From positions 1 through 47,611 of the forward strand of contig CAMIWK010000005.1 of the NCBI GenBank assembly GCA_946402415.1: 47,611 nt of DNA, in the 5' to 3' direction. Below the pieces are notes generated by a model. It ran no database searches. It saw only the letters and a program-made list of their open reading frames with translations, and was not told the origin of the DNA. The stretch's first letter is position 1. Each line of letters starts with the position of its first letter. Source of the DNA: an uncultured Fibrobacter sp. (GTDB lineage Bacteria; Fibrobacterota; Fibrobacteria; Fibrobacterales; Fibrobacteraceae). Shown here in pieces: positions 26,615 through 35,975 of the stretch. Position numbers and translations under genes: made by a program.

Positions 26615-28041
26615 AAAAAGGCTTCACTCTCATGGAACTTCTGGTCTACATGGCACTTCTGGGTGCCATTGTGGTCATCGCGGGTCGTGCCTTTACGGAC
26701 TCCACCAAGTTCCGCGTGCGCACCCACAACATAATCAGCGCCAACCAGGAGGCGGGGAATGTGGGCCCGCTGCTCCAGTCGGACATTTCCCAGATGGGCT
26801 CGAAGAGCGACACCACCTATGTTGTCCACGATACGGTCTATATGGACCCCAGGAACAACGACCCCAATAAGAGGGACTCCTCGTCGTATATCCTGTGCAC
26901 TACGGTGGGTGACTCGAATTCGACCTGCCTCGCCAGTAACCCGGACTACGACAGCCTGTTCATTCGGTACATACGCTACAACGACAGCGGTGCCTACAAG
27001 GCGGTAGAAGAGGCCCACTGGTATGTGGAGAACAAGGTCCTTAAACGCGCCTGCCGCACCGTCGCCGGTGATACCACCGGAGGAAACTGCAGGTTTACCA
27101 ATATGTCGGTGGCTAAGGACAGCGCGGTGGAAATCGCGTCAGGGGTTGAACGGTTCAAGGTGTTCCCGGCTAGGCCCCGCTCTTCTGTGACAATTTTCCC
27201 CCCGGACTCCACGCAGGATACCACGGCGGGCAACGAGTCGGCCCTTATGTACAGGCTTGTTCCCAGGACAGATAGTATCTTCGTGAACGTTAACGTGACC
27301 AACGAGGCGGGCAGCATTAACTTTGGCGGCCTTGGCCAGAAACTTGGCGGAGGGGATGGTCCGTTCTTCTCGAACTGGAGCAACAAGCTAGGGGATACGC
27401 TTTCCCATAGCGACCGCAAGTTGAACCAGCTTGTAGCCATTATTGATAACGGGAACACTCCTGGTACGTGGAAAGACCTGTGCCGCACCCGGGGTGGGCA
27501 CTACAACGGGAGCATCTCCCTGCTGAAGGACGCCGAATACGAACTTTCCTTCAGCATGACAGGACCTTCGGTCAAGCCCGCCAGGGGGCTCCTCTTTGTT
27601 CCCGGGAAAGACCACATGTCCGTAGGCTTCCGTGACCAGAATGGTCAGCCGCCGAGGAACGCCGGGCATAAGATTGTGCTCGATGACTTTATGTTCTACC
27701 CGCCGTTGGAGGTGGATAGGGGTAATGGAAAGCGGGTAGTGCGCTTCACTGTCCCGGATTCCCTTGGCGGCCTGTGTATCGCCTTCACCTTCGCTTTCTT
27801 TTCGCCCTTGGCTTCGCAGGGGACCTATACCATCGACAGTCTGAGGCTCCGCAAGCTGCCCTACTCGAGCTATGACATCGATACGGTGGAGGTTTATCTC
27901 CCGTCTATTCGAAACAAGAAGAATATCAAGGCCTTTAGGGTGAGGCTACAGGTCGGTCGTGGCGGCAAGGCCGACCAGAAGGGAGAGACTGGCGAATTTG
28001 ATATGGTTATACCCACCCCGAGCAATGGACCGCGCGACTAG
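26611..28041 (+). CDS. PilW-like minor pilin, right operon
   Basis: MKKGFTLMELLVYMALLGAIVVIAGRAFTDSTKFRVRTHN; 4-bp overlap with upstream gene. Confidence 0.85.
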   Translation: MKKGFTLMELLVYMALLGAIVVIAGRAFTDSTKFRVRTHNIISANQEAGNVGPLLQSDISQMGSKSDTTYVVHDTVYMDPRNNDPNKRDSSSYILCTTVGDSNSTCLASNPDYDSLFIRYIRYNDSGAYKAVEEAHWYVENKVLKRACRTVAGDTTGGNCRFTNMSVAKDSAVEIASGVERFKVFPARPRSSVTIFPPDSTQDTTAGNESALMYRLVPRTDSIFVNVNVTNEAGSINFGGLGQKLGGGDGPFFSNWSNKLGDTLSHSDRKLNQLVAIIDNGNTPGTWKDLCRTRGGHYNGSISLLKDAEYELSFSMTGPSVKPARGLLFVPGKDHMSVGFRDQNGQPPRNAGHKIVLDDFMFYPPLEVDRGNGKRVVRFTVPDSLGGLCIAFTFAFFSPLASQGTYTIDSLRLRKLPYSSYDIDTVEVYLPSIRNKKNIKAFRVRLQVGRGGKADQKGETGEFDMVIPTPSNGPRD

Positions 28042-28050
28042 GAGGGAATT

Positions 28051-31000
28051 ATGTTCAGACAAGAAGCAAAATCCGGTATATCCCTTGTCGTTGTGATGCT
28101 TTTCATGCTGGTGGCTACCATCGCGGCCACGGCCACCTACAAGTGGATTACCAGTGAGGGAAGCACCAGCGCGAGCCGCATGATGCAACGCGAGGCCTAC
28201 CAGAGCGCCTTGGCGGGCATCGAGGATGCCCGTGCCTGGATAACGTTCCACGGCAATGACATGGGTGCGCTGGTCAAGCAGTACAGGGACAACATCGACA
28301 AGTACAAGCAGGCCTACCCGATAAGCCTAGATACCCTGCTCCACCCATCGATGAGGGCAGGTTCGATGCAGAAGTACCATGTGTGGATTACCGACATGGA
28401 AGTGGATACGGCTATGCATAGGGTAAAGCTGAAACTCCTTTCTAGCGGTGAATCCCGTAACGGTTCGGTCCATAACGAGGTGGCCTTGCTGAATGTGGAC
28501 GGACTTTACCAGGTGAAACTTCCCAGGGTCCAGCGTGTTTCCCACATCAACTTCGACTTTGCTTACTATGGCGGTTCTTACAGGACGTCAGGATCCACGA
28601 CGATGACTTCAGGAGTGGTGAACGGGAACTGGAACGGCAACCCTCCGACCGTGGAGAGGAACTGGATTGTGACGGGAAATGCCACCCTGTCCGGAAGCGA
28701 CCTGGCAGTCGGCGCAACGACCTGTATTGGCGGAAACGCCTCTATCCAGAACAAAGGTATTACCACGACTGACATTTACGTGGGGGGAGATTTCTCGGGA
28801 GTTGTCAATGCCGCCGGGAGTGCTTACTTTAACGGGGACGCCGACTGCGGTAACGGTTCTATGCGCATTGGCGGGAACATGACTGTGAATGGATACTACA
28901 TGACCAACCAGAGCGCCTCGGGTTATTCGACAAGAGTTACTGGTAACCTGTGCGTCGATTCTGCGGGTGCCATTGTTTCGGAAGCAACCGGTGATGTATT
29001 CCAGGTGAACGGGAACGTGTGGATGCCCGGTCCCCAGAACCTGTGGTATGGTGCGGTTGAGGGGGTTGGCTGCGTATGCAACATTTATAGTCCGGCATGG
29101 GCCAGTGACGCGTCTCATCTGGTCTCTTCCAATGTTCCTTGTACAAAATCGGGTGCTGATTGGAGTGAAGGGAAAAACTATGTTCAGACTGGCTGTACAT
29201 CTAGGCGCTTGGCCGGCACTGGAAGCAATGGCGTCAGTGACAACCAGAACTCCTATGAGAAGATTATCTTGGGGGATTCCTCGTCCCTTGTCTATATTGC
29301 GGGAGTCATATCCTCTTCGACCTACAACAGCACCAAAGCTAATTATTCCATCACGGAAACCAAAAGCAAGAAGTATTGCCCGACCCCAATCTCGTCTAAC
29401 GATGAATGGAGCATTAGGAATGGCTCTGGTGGTGGCGAATCTGGAGACATTCTGATACCTTCGTCAACCAAGAATATCTGCGGTACTTGGGGGACTCCTC
29501 ATTATGAAAACTGGAGTCCGTCTGCCTACTATGTACTGTACACCCGAAATTGGCAGGATTGGGACTATGGTTCTTACAAGCCTTATTCATCGGTCACGGC
29601 GGCCGCCGACAAGTACGCCATATACTACACCGGTGGCGTGACGGATGTGCGTTTTGGCTCCTACAACCTGTCGGATTGGTACGTTCTAAACAATTGGGTT
29701 AACGACCAGCAGAGACAGATACGGTTGGATTATGCCGGAGAAGACTATGGGCGTGGTACTAACCCTATTTACCGTTTTTTCAAGCCTTCTACCGCTAGCG
29801 ATCAGTTCCCCTGGAAATTTACCTCGCCCGTTCCCGTTGGTGGGTATCTTGTAGGTGGAGACAGCATCTTTTACAACGTAGGTACGGGAGTCTACAAGGG
29901 CTACAACTACGACATTGATGCAGGTAAAGCGACAGGTTCGCCGTATTGCAGAAAGGGTAGCGACCAGTACCGCCCTGTGTGCGGTGTGACCCCCTGGTTC
30001 AAGTCTAGTGGAACGGTGTCAAGCGTCATGGACGAGAGGACTTTTGCCTGTGCCGAGTCCGTAATGGAAGACTGTTTCGAAATCTGGGAGCCCAGCGCCA
30101 ACGGCTGTGATGGTTCCCAGTACATTGTCGAAGACCCCCTGGAAACGTGCCATAACGATTACGAGCCCTATGCCCATGTGGGGTGTGCCGCAAATATCAC
30201 CACCTGGGGGCAGAACGGTTTCGAGACAGCCCTCAACAACTGCTATAGCCAGACTGTCCAGGACCCGGCTCTTAGGGAGTCGAACCTGTATAACGGCTAT
30301 CTGGTGGTGCACATAACCGGAAGCTCGCCGGGGTACAACTACAACCCGAGTACGTCTACCCCCTTGAATGGAAGGTTTGTTATCATCGTGGATGACCGAG
30401 TTAAGGCCCAGAACGGCTTCCCCAGGACTACCTCCGATACGAGGGTGTTTATGATGCTCAATAGTGGGGCCGAAAAGATCCAGGGCGTGCTGGAACATTA
30501 TTTCATATACACCAAGCAGAACACTGGTACCTCTGACCAGCTGACGCTGACGGGAACGCTGTATTCACCTGCGGCTCTCTGCGTCACGAACCATTTCCAG
30601 TCCTCTACGCTGACTTTCGACCAGGCGCTTATCGATGACTTGAGCGGTGCGGGAATTATCAGTAGCGATGGATGTGGCGCCGGTGGTGGCGGCGGAGAAG
30701 GGGGCAGTGAAAGCAGCCACTTTGAAGTACAGGACGGTGGCGATGACCCCTACTTTATTGCCATGTCCCCGCAGCTTGGCGTGACGGTAGAGACCCAGTA
30801 CGAGGCCAGGGGAGAAGACCTGCCCTCTGCGGATGACGCTGCCAAGATGAAGCCGACACAGTCCTTCATTGTGCTGCCGAGAATCATCTACTTGCCCAGG
30901 AACCCCTATGGCGAACTTAAGGACTACTTTAGCGTTGTCCCCTTGAATGGTTCCGGGTTGATACGGGAAAACGTTGGCACGCCTGTGTGCGCGGCTGGGC

Positions 31001-34000
31001 TTCCCGCCTCGGGCCCGCTTTTTGCCAGGCCTAGCGGTGGCGTGCTCTTGAATGAGAGTGTCTACAAGTGCGTGGCCAGCGCAAGCGGACATCCGGATAT
31101 CCCGTTCTGGGTGGTTGTCTCGGGAATGTTAGGGCAGACCCCGCAGGTCTGGTTTACCGAAGATGCCCACGAGATGCCCTCTACGGGAACCGCTCAGGTG
31201 AAAGTGGATTATGAAGATCTTTCTGGAGGCAGTATAACGATTCACGTCACGCAGCCTTCATCGCTGCCTGGATGGACCATTGAACCGATTAATCCCGATG
31301 GAGATGCCTGCCCCAATGGTATCTGCTCATTCACCCTAAGTGGGAACGGCGGACCCACAGCCTTATTTAACATTCAAACTGCTTCGGCAAGCAACGGGTC
31401 GATTACGTTCCAGCTGATCGGGGATTCCACCTACGCCCTTGCTTCTCCCTGGAGCTCAACGTTCTACATGTCGAACGTGGCGACCATTAACCGTGTGAAT
31501 CCCTCGGAAGAAGAAATCAATGACTATTGTTCTTCGGCTCCCGATGATTGCCCCGAGGTGGGCCACCGCAGTGCCTCGGAATGGCCGGACTGCATTACCG
31601 ATTCAAGCTGGGTGAAACCTTCTGGCGGTAATCCCGTCATTGTAGACACTAACAATTCCTGGACTGTAGCTGCGGGAACCTCGAATTTGACCCTTGTCAA
31701 GGATAAGGACATTGACAACACTTGCGTGGTCATTATCCCCGGATATGGGGATTCCACATTCATTCCAGGCCCGATTGAGGCAAATACCTCTTACTACCTC
31801 AAGGCCATAGCCAAGGCCCGCAAGAGTTCCGTCAAGGTTGGGTTCAAGGGCGACGTGGGTGACGGCAAGAACCCTCACCTGCTCATTGATGCGGACACAC
31901 GCTCACTCACCTGCTACTACAACGACGTCAAGGACAGCGTACCCAAGGCCTGTACCATGGACCTGTACAACGGCGAGACTGTGAGAATTTCCATTGCGAA
32001 GAGCGACGGACAGAATGACAACTTCAATTACTGGAGGTGCGAGAACAATGGGGGCAATACCTGTCCCACCACGGATCCTATCTCCAGTGCCACGTACAAC
32101 AGCTTCACCATAAAAGACAACCTGGCGATTATCTACGCCCACTTCGGTGAGGTGGACGAGCACTGCTTCTTTGACGAGTTCAAGCAGGGTGGTGTCAGCT
32201 GTAACGCGAGCAACAGCAAGTACTGCGTAGACAAGTGCGGTAACGGGGCAAACGACGTGTGCCCAAGCGCCATCGAGGGAGGTGGCTACACCAACTCCAA
32301 GTGGCATCTGGTTGAAGGCTCCTTGGCTAACATCGAGGACACCTACGAGAGTATCTCCATAGACAATGCTGCCTCTAGGAGTAGCAACCGCGCGAATCGC
32401 GAGGCGGTCAAGGTTATGAGCACCGTACAGGCGGGAGTCCACGGGACCCTCAAGGCCCTGGTCCAGCTGCCCAAGGCTACCTCCAGTTACGGGAAGACTT
32501 CTGCAAATATCGCGAAGTCTGGCCTTATGCTCCGTTCCAACGCCACGGGCACCGAGTTCCTGATGCTGAACGTGTTCGTGAACAACTCGGGTAAGCTGGA
32601 GGCCAGGCTCTGTCCCAACGCCGGCACGGAGAACTGCCTTGACTCGATTCCCAAGAATCACGGAGCCTCCCTCTCTGTCACCCCGTCTTCTATGGTGATG
32701 GTGGAGGCCCAGCTTACGGACTCCACTCTTGAACTGACGGTGTTCTCCGGGAACTACTACGGTACTCCCGACACCTACACTACATCTTTCAAGTTGAACA
32801 ACCTGCCCAACAGCTACAACGACCGTACCCATGAGTACGTGGGCTTTAGCATGGCAGACCCGAACTTCAAGATTTACGGCATTGGCTGGAGTAGCGAGGA
32901 CTATGGCGCCGACGGTTGCTGGGACACCTACCCGACGGTCAAGTGCTCCTTCGCCGCCAAGGCGGAACAGGGGGTTATCCCCGTCAACACTACGGTGAAA
33001 CCCTGGGTCGGTCACTCAGGATGGTTTGACAGCAAGGACTGTACGCCTGCCTACTACTACGACAACGGTACTGATGCCTGCGGAGGCCATTCCGGCTCCG
33101 AGACGGCCTGCTCCAGCGATGGCTACGTATTTAGCAGTGACGGTGCGGGTCAGCACGGCTACCGCGTCAACAATGGCGTGGATGTCAAGGCCGCCAAGGC
33201 CTGGTTGAACTGCCTTACCAACGATGACCAGGCCGTGGCCTGGGCCGCGGGAACGAACCGCGCCCACTGCGGCATGTTCTGGACAGGGGAGTTCTCCGAG
33301 TGCACGAACCATGAGAACCTCGGGACAATATCTTCGATTAGCTCCGGAGGCGGTGTAGAAATGATTACCCTGGTGGGTACGGTCAACCTACGTGGCTCCA
33401 AGCTGAACTTCGCCCTAGAAAATCCGAACAGCAGCGAGGTGGAGGTGTGGCTCCTTAGCGAGAATGCCACCTGGGGCGAGAGTGGTTTCGCCAGCAATTC
33501 CGTAAGGTTTACGGGATCCAGCGCAAGTTTCGACGTGGTAGAGACCCTCGCCGAGGGCGCCCAGGGCTTTGACCCCGAGCACGTGAAGCAGGTGGTGGTC
33601 AAGAATCCGGGAGCCTACTCGGTGACCAATGTTTCTGTTACCTCGACGTGTAAGAACGCGGTGGGTATTTCCAACTGCCAGGTCTCGTACAACAGTTCCG
33701 AAGGCCGGTGGGAAGTCACCGCAGACGTGAGCAACAAGGGCAAGGTTTCTGGCTACTCCGTAACAGGCCGGGTGGGCTCTTCTGACGTGGTTACCTCGAC
33801 GGCCGAGCCCTCGTTCAGCGATGACCATGCCACCTGGAACATAAGCCATAACCCCTATGGCTCTTACCAGGGTAGCACCTTTGACTTTACCGCCTCTGTC
33901 ACCAATGCTAGTGGCGAGACAATCTCGACTACTTGCGAGCCTCCTGTGACTATTGGCAGTATTACCTGTAGTAACGCTGCCTCTAGCAACATAGCTAGCA

Positions 34001-35691
34001 GCGCTGCATGGCCTGCGTTCACCTTTAAGCTGAACGACTGTCCGCAGAACAGTTGCGATTATGACATCTACTTCGACGGCAGCATCCTGAGCGGCAACGA
34101 TGCTTGCGTTCAGGGGTCTTGCTCCGGCTCGGGTGGCGGTCAGCAGTCGAGGACCAAGAGCGGGAATGCGGAGGAATGTAACACCAACGGTGGCTGTAGC
34201 CACTCCTACGAGGTGCGGAGTTCCAACGCGGAGAAAAACTTCACGCCCTGTAATGTGTCGTTCATCGTGCAGAAGAAGGTTACCACCGAGGTGACTGCTA
34301 CGTGTAGCGTGGGCGGAAGCTTGTATCAGGGACAAGGTATCCAGCTGAATGTGTCGAACATAACCAATCTCAATAACCAAGGCAATATGACATGGAGCCT
34401 GAATGGTTCTACGCAGGTTTTGACGTGCAATTCGGGTGGCTGTTGGAATAATGCAATGAATGCGCCGACAACGCCAGGTACCTATTCCTATACGCTTACG
34501 TACAGTGGCGGTGAAGTTTGCTCGGGAACTGTAGTTATTGAACCGGCTCTTACTTGTTCCGTGAATCCCACGACATTGAGTAAGGGAGATAACTATACGT
34601 TTACGGGCTCAAACAATGTAAATTGCTGGAGTTGCACTTATACATACGATAGCGGAAGCGAAGGAAACCATAATCCTACAGATGCAATTACGAAAGCCGC
34701 GTCGACTACAGGCACAAAGACCTTGACGCTAAGCTGTACCTGCAACAACAGTATTACGGCTACCTGTTCCAAGGATATCACCATTAACCAGGCTCCGCCT
34801 GCCTTCCAATGCGAAACTAACAAGTCGGCAACGGTAAGTACCTCCATCTCGCTTACTCCGCAGAATCTGACGGGTTGCGAGGATGGCTGTAGCTACACCG
34901 TTGCAGGGACTTCTGTGACAGGAAACGGATATACAGGTGGCGCCCTGCCGAGCTTCACTGGACCGTCGTCGGCAGGCACGCAGACTTATACCGTGAGCCT
35001 CACGAATTCTGCAAATACCACGTCCCATGACTGCTCTGTCACGTGGACAGCGGTAAGCAGTAGCAGCGCTGCTCCCGCAAGTAGCAGTAGTGCTGGCGGC
35101 GGGTGCCATTGTACAGATTACTGCGATGAAGGCTGCGGTTCTATTATCACGGCCACAAATAGCGATTACTACGGAGCCAATAGATGTATTTTCATGACCT
35201 CAGCAAATAATCTCAATTTAACCCAGGCCGGGATTACGGTAAACGGAAGTTCTGCAAATATTTATTGCACGAGCTCCGGGGATTGCAGTTCTAAGCTAGC
35301 ATCTTATCCCCAAAAGGACGGCGGGTGGTATGTGTATGTACCCAATGTATGGGTGCATGTTGAAATTTCCGGTTCCAATCCCTGCTCCGGCGGAGGCGGT
35401 GGCGGTGCAAGCTCCAGCAGCGCTGCTGTAAGTAGTAGTTCTGGTGGTGGCGGCGGTGGCGGCGACTACGATAATGCAACCGTGGGGACACAATACAATG
35501 GACCTAAGAAGATTCAGTATACAAGTGGATCGGCGTGCCAGATTAGTGCATCAACTAGTGGTTGGACAGGTTGGATGTCAGAGGGCAGTGCCTATAACAA
35601 TTGGGGAACGGGTGCTCTTGTTTCGTTGAGTCCGACTATAAAAATTGATGTTCCCAGCGGGCAGTGGTTTAAATTTGATAATTGCTGGTGA
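28051..35691 (+). CDS. giant PilX-N-like modular surface protein (2546 aa), right copy
   Basis: SGISLVVVMLFMLVATIAATATYKWITSEG; conserved core with left copy; Ser/Gly linkers; terminal DVPSGQWFKFDNCW. Confidence 0.85.
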   Translation: MFRQEAKSGISLVVVMLFMLVATIAATATYKWITSEGSTSASRMMQREAYQSALAGIEDARAWITFHGNDMGALVKQYRDNIDKYKQAYPISLDTLLHPSMRAGSMQKYHVWITDMEVDTAMHRVKLKLLSSGESRNGSVHNEVALLNVDGLYQVKLPRVQRVSHINFDFAYYGGSYRTSGSTTMTSGVVNGNWNGNPPTVERNWIVTGNATLSGSDLAVGATTCIGGNASIQNKGITTTDIYVGGDFSGVVNAAGSAYFNGDADCGNGSMRIGGNMTVNGYYMTNQSASGYSTRVTGNLCVDSAGAIVSEATGDVFQVNGNVWMPGPQNLWYGAVEGVGCVCNIYSPAWASDASHLVSSNVPCTKSGADWSEGKNYVQTGCTSRRLAGTGSNGVSDNQNSYEKIILGDSSSLVYIAGVISSSTYNSTKANYSITETKSKKYCPTPISSNDEWSIRNGSGGGESGDILIPSSTKNICGTWGTPHYENWSPSAYYVLYTRNWQDWDYGSYKPYSSVTAAADKYAIYYTGGVTDVRFGSYNLSDWYVLNNWVNDQQRQIRLDYAGEDYGRGTNPIYRFFKPSTASDQFPWKFTSPVPVGGYLVGGDSIFYNVGTGVYKGYNYDIDAGKATGSPYCRKGSDQYRPVCGVTPWFKSSGTVSSVMDERTFACAESVMEDCFEIWEPSANGCDGSQYIVEDPLETCHNDYEPYAHVGCAANITTWGQNGFETALNNCYSQTVQDPALRESNLYNGYLVVHITGSSPGYNYNPSTSTPLNGRFVIIVDDRVKAQNGFPRTTSDTRVFMMLNSGAEKIQGVLEHYFIYTKQNTGTSDQLTLTGTLYSPAALCVTNHFQSSTLTFDQALIDDLSGAGIISSDGCGAGGGGGEGGSESSHFEVQDGGDDPYFIAMSPQLGVTVETQYEARGEDLPSADDAAKMKPTQSFIVLPRIIYLPRNPYGELKDYFSVVPLNGSGLIRENVGTPVCAAGLPASGPLFARPSGGVLLNESVYKCVASASGHPDIPFWVVVSGMLGQTPQVWFTEDAHEMPSTGTAQVKVDYEDLSGGSITIHVTQPSSLPGWTIEPINPDGDACPNGICSFTLSGNGGPTALFNIQTASASNGSITFQLIGDSTYALASPWSSTFYMSNVATINRVNPSEEEINDYCSSAPDDCPEVGHRSASEWPDCITDSSWVKPSGGNPVIVDTNNSWTVAAGTSNLTLVKDKDIDNTCVVIIPGYGDSTFIPGPIEANTSYYLKAIAKARKSSVKVGFKGDVGDGKNPHLLIDADTRSLTCYYNDVKDSVPKACTMDLYNGETVRISIAKSDGQNDNFNYWRCENNGGNTCPTTDPISSATYNSFTIKDNLAIIYAHFGEVDEHCFFDEFKQGGVSCNASNSKYCVDKCGNGANDVCPSAIEGGGYTNSKWHLVEGSLANIEDTYESISIDNAASRSSNRANREAVKVMSTVQAGVHGTLKALVQLPKATSSYGKTSANIAKSGLMLRSNATGTEFLMLNVFVNNSGKLEARLCPNAGTENCLDSIPKNHGASLSVTPSSMVMVEAQLTDSTLELTVFSGNYYGTPDTYTTSFKLNNLPNSYNDRTHEYVGFSMADPNFKIYGIGWSSEDYGADGCWDTYPTVKCSFAAKAEQGVIPVNTTVKPWVGHSGWFDSKDCTPAYYYDNGTDACGGHSGSETACSSDGYVFSSDGAGQHGYRVNNGVDVKAAKAWLNCLTNDDQAVAWAAGTNRAHCGMFWTGEFSECTNHENLGTISSISSGGGVEMITLVGTVNLRGSKLNFALENPNSSEVEVWLLSENATWGESGFASNSVRFTGSSASFDVVETLAEGAQGFDPEHVKQVVVKNPGAYSVTNVSVTSTCKNAVGISNCQVSYNSSEGRWEVTADVSNKGKVSGYSVTGRVGSSDVVTSTAEPSFSDDHATWNISHNPYGSYQGSTFDFTASVTNASGETISTTCEPPVTIGSITCSNAASSNIASSAAWPAFTFKLNDCPQNSCDYDIYFDGSILSGNDACVQGSCSGSGGGQQSRTKSGNAEECNTNGGCSHSYEVRSSNAEKNFTPCNVSFIVQKKVTTEVTATCSVGGSLYQGQGIQLNVSNITNLNNQGNMTWSLNGSTQVLTCNSGGCWNNAMNAPTTPGTYSYTLTYSGGEVCSGTVVIEPALTCSVNPTTLSKGDNYTFTGSNNVNCWSCTYTYDSGSEGNHNPTDAITKAASTTGTKTLTLSCTCNNSITATCSKDITINQAPPAFQCETNKSATVSTSISLTPQNLTGCEDGCSYTVAGTSVTGNGYTGGALPSFTGPSSAGTQTYTVSLTNSANTTSHDCSVTWTAVSSSSAAPASSSSAGGGCHCTDYCDEGCGSIITATNSDYYGANRCIFMTSANNLNLTQAGITVNGSSANIYCTSSGDCSSKLASYPQKDGGWYVYVPNVWVHVEISGSNPCSGGGGGGASSSSAAVSSSSGGGGGGGDYDNATVGTQYNGPKKIQYTSGSACQISASTSGWTGWMSEGSAYNNWGTGALVSLSPTIKIDVPSGQWFKFDNCW

Positions 35692-35766
35692 TTTGGAATA
35701 GTGATAAATCATTTTGTACATTTAATCAGCATGTAAGCGCCACCCAATCTGGAAGGAATGAACAAT

Positions 35767-35795
35767 AAGGCTCCCCACTTCAATCGGGGAGCCTT
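35767..35795 (+). terminator. terminator after right giant gene
   Basis: AAGGCTCCCC-ACTTCAATC-GGGGAGCCTT perfect 10-bp stem followed by TCCTTT. Confidence 0.8.
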
Positions 35796-35815
35796 TCCTT
35801 TACCCAGGCAGCATA
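35768..35815. repeat. right 48-bp inverted-repeat copy (partner 13310-13357)
   Basis: AGGCTCCCCACTTCAATCGGGGAGCCTTTCCTTTACCCAGGCAGCATA. Confidence 0.9.
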
Positions 35816-35975
35816 CAATAGCATTGCGTTCGATACGGAACGCACCGTTTTCTCGTGAGCGGGAGCATGTTTTCTCGCAAAATCCCTCAAAAAAGCTTAA
35901 AAAAGCCTGTTTTACGCGGTGTTCCCCTCCTTTTTCGCTAAAAAAAGGATATATTTAGAGGGAATGAGGTTTACT

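Noticed and set aside
31903-34380. Minus-strand ORFs of 370 aa (31903-33015) and 321 aa (33415-34380) inside right giant gene
   Set aside because: Mirror frame of the conserved coding region; Val/Gly/Ala/His-rich with no domain or start context
13387-35691. Recent inverted duplication of the two pilin operons
   Set aside because: Even the conserved core differs at many synonymous positions (about 82% identity in the sampled stretch), so the arms are old paralogues; only the short boundary repeats are highly similar
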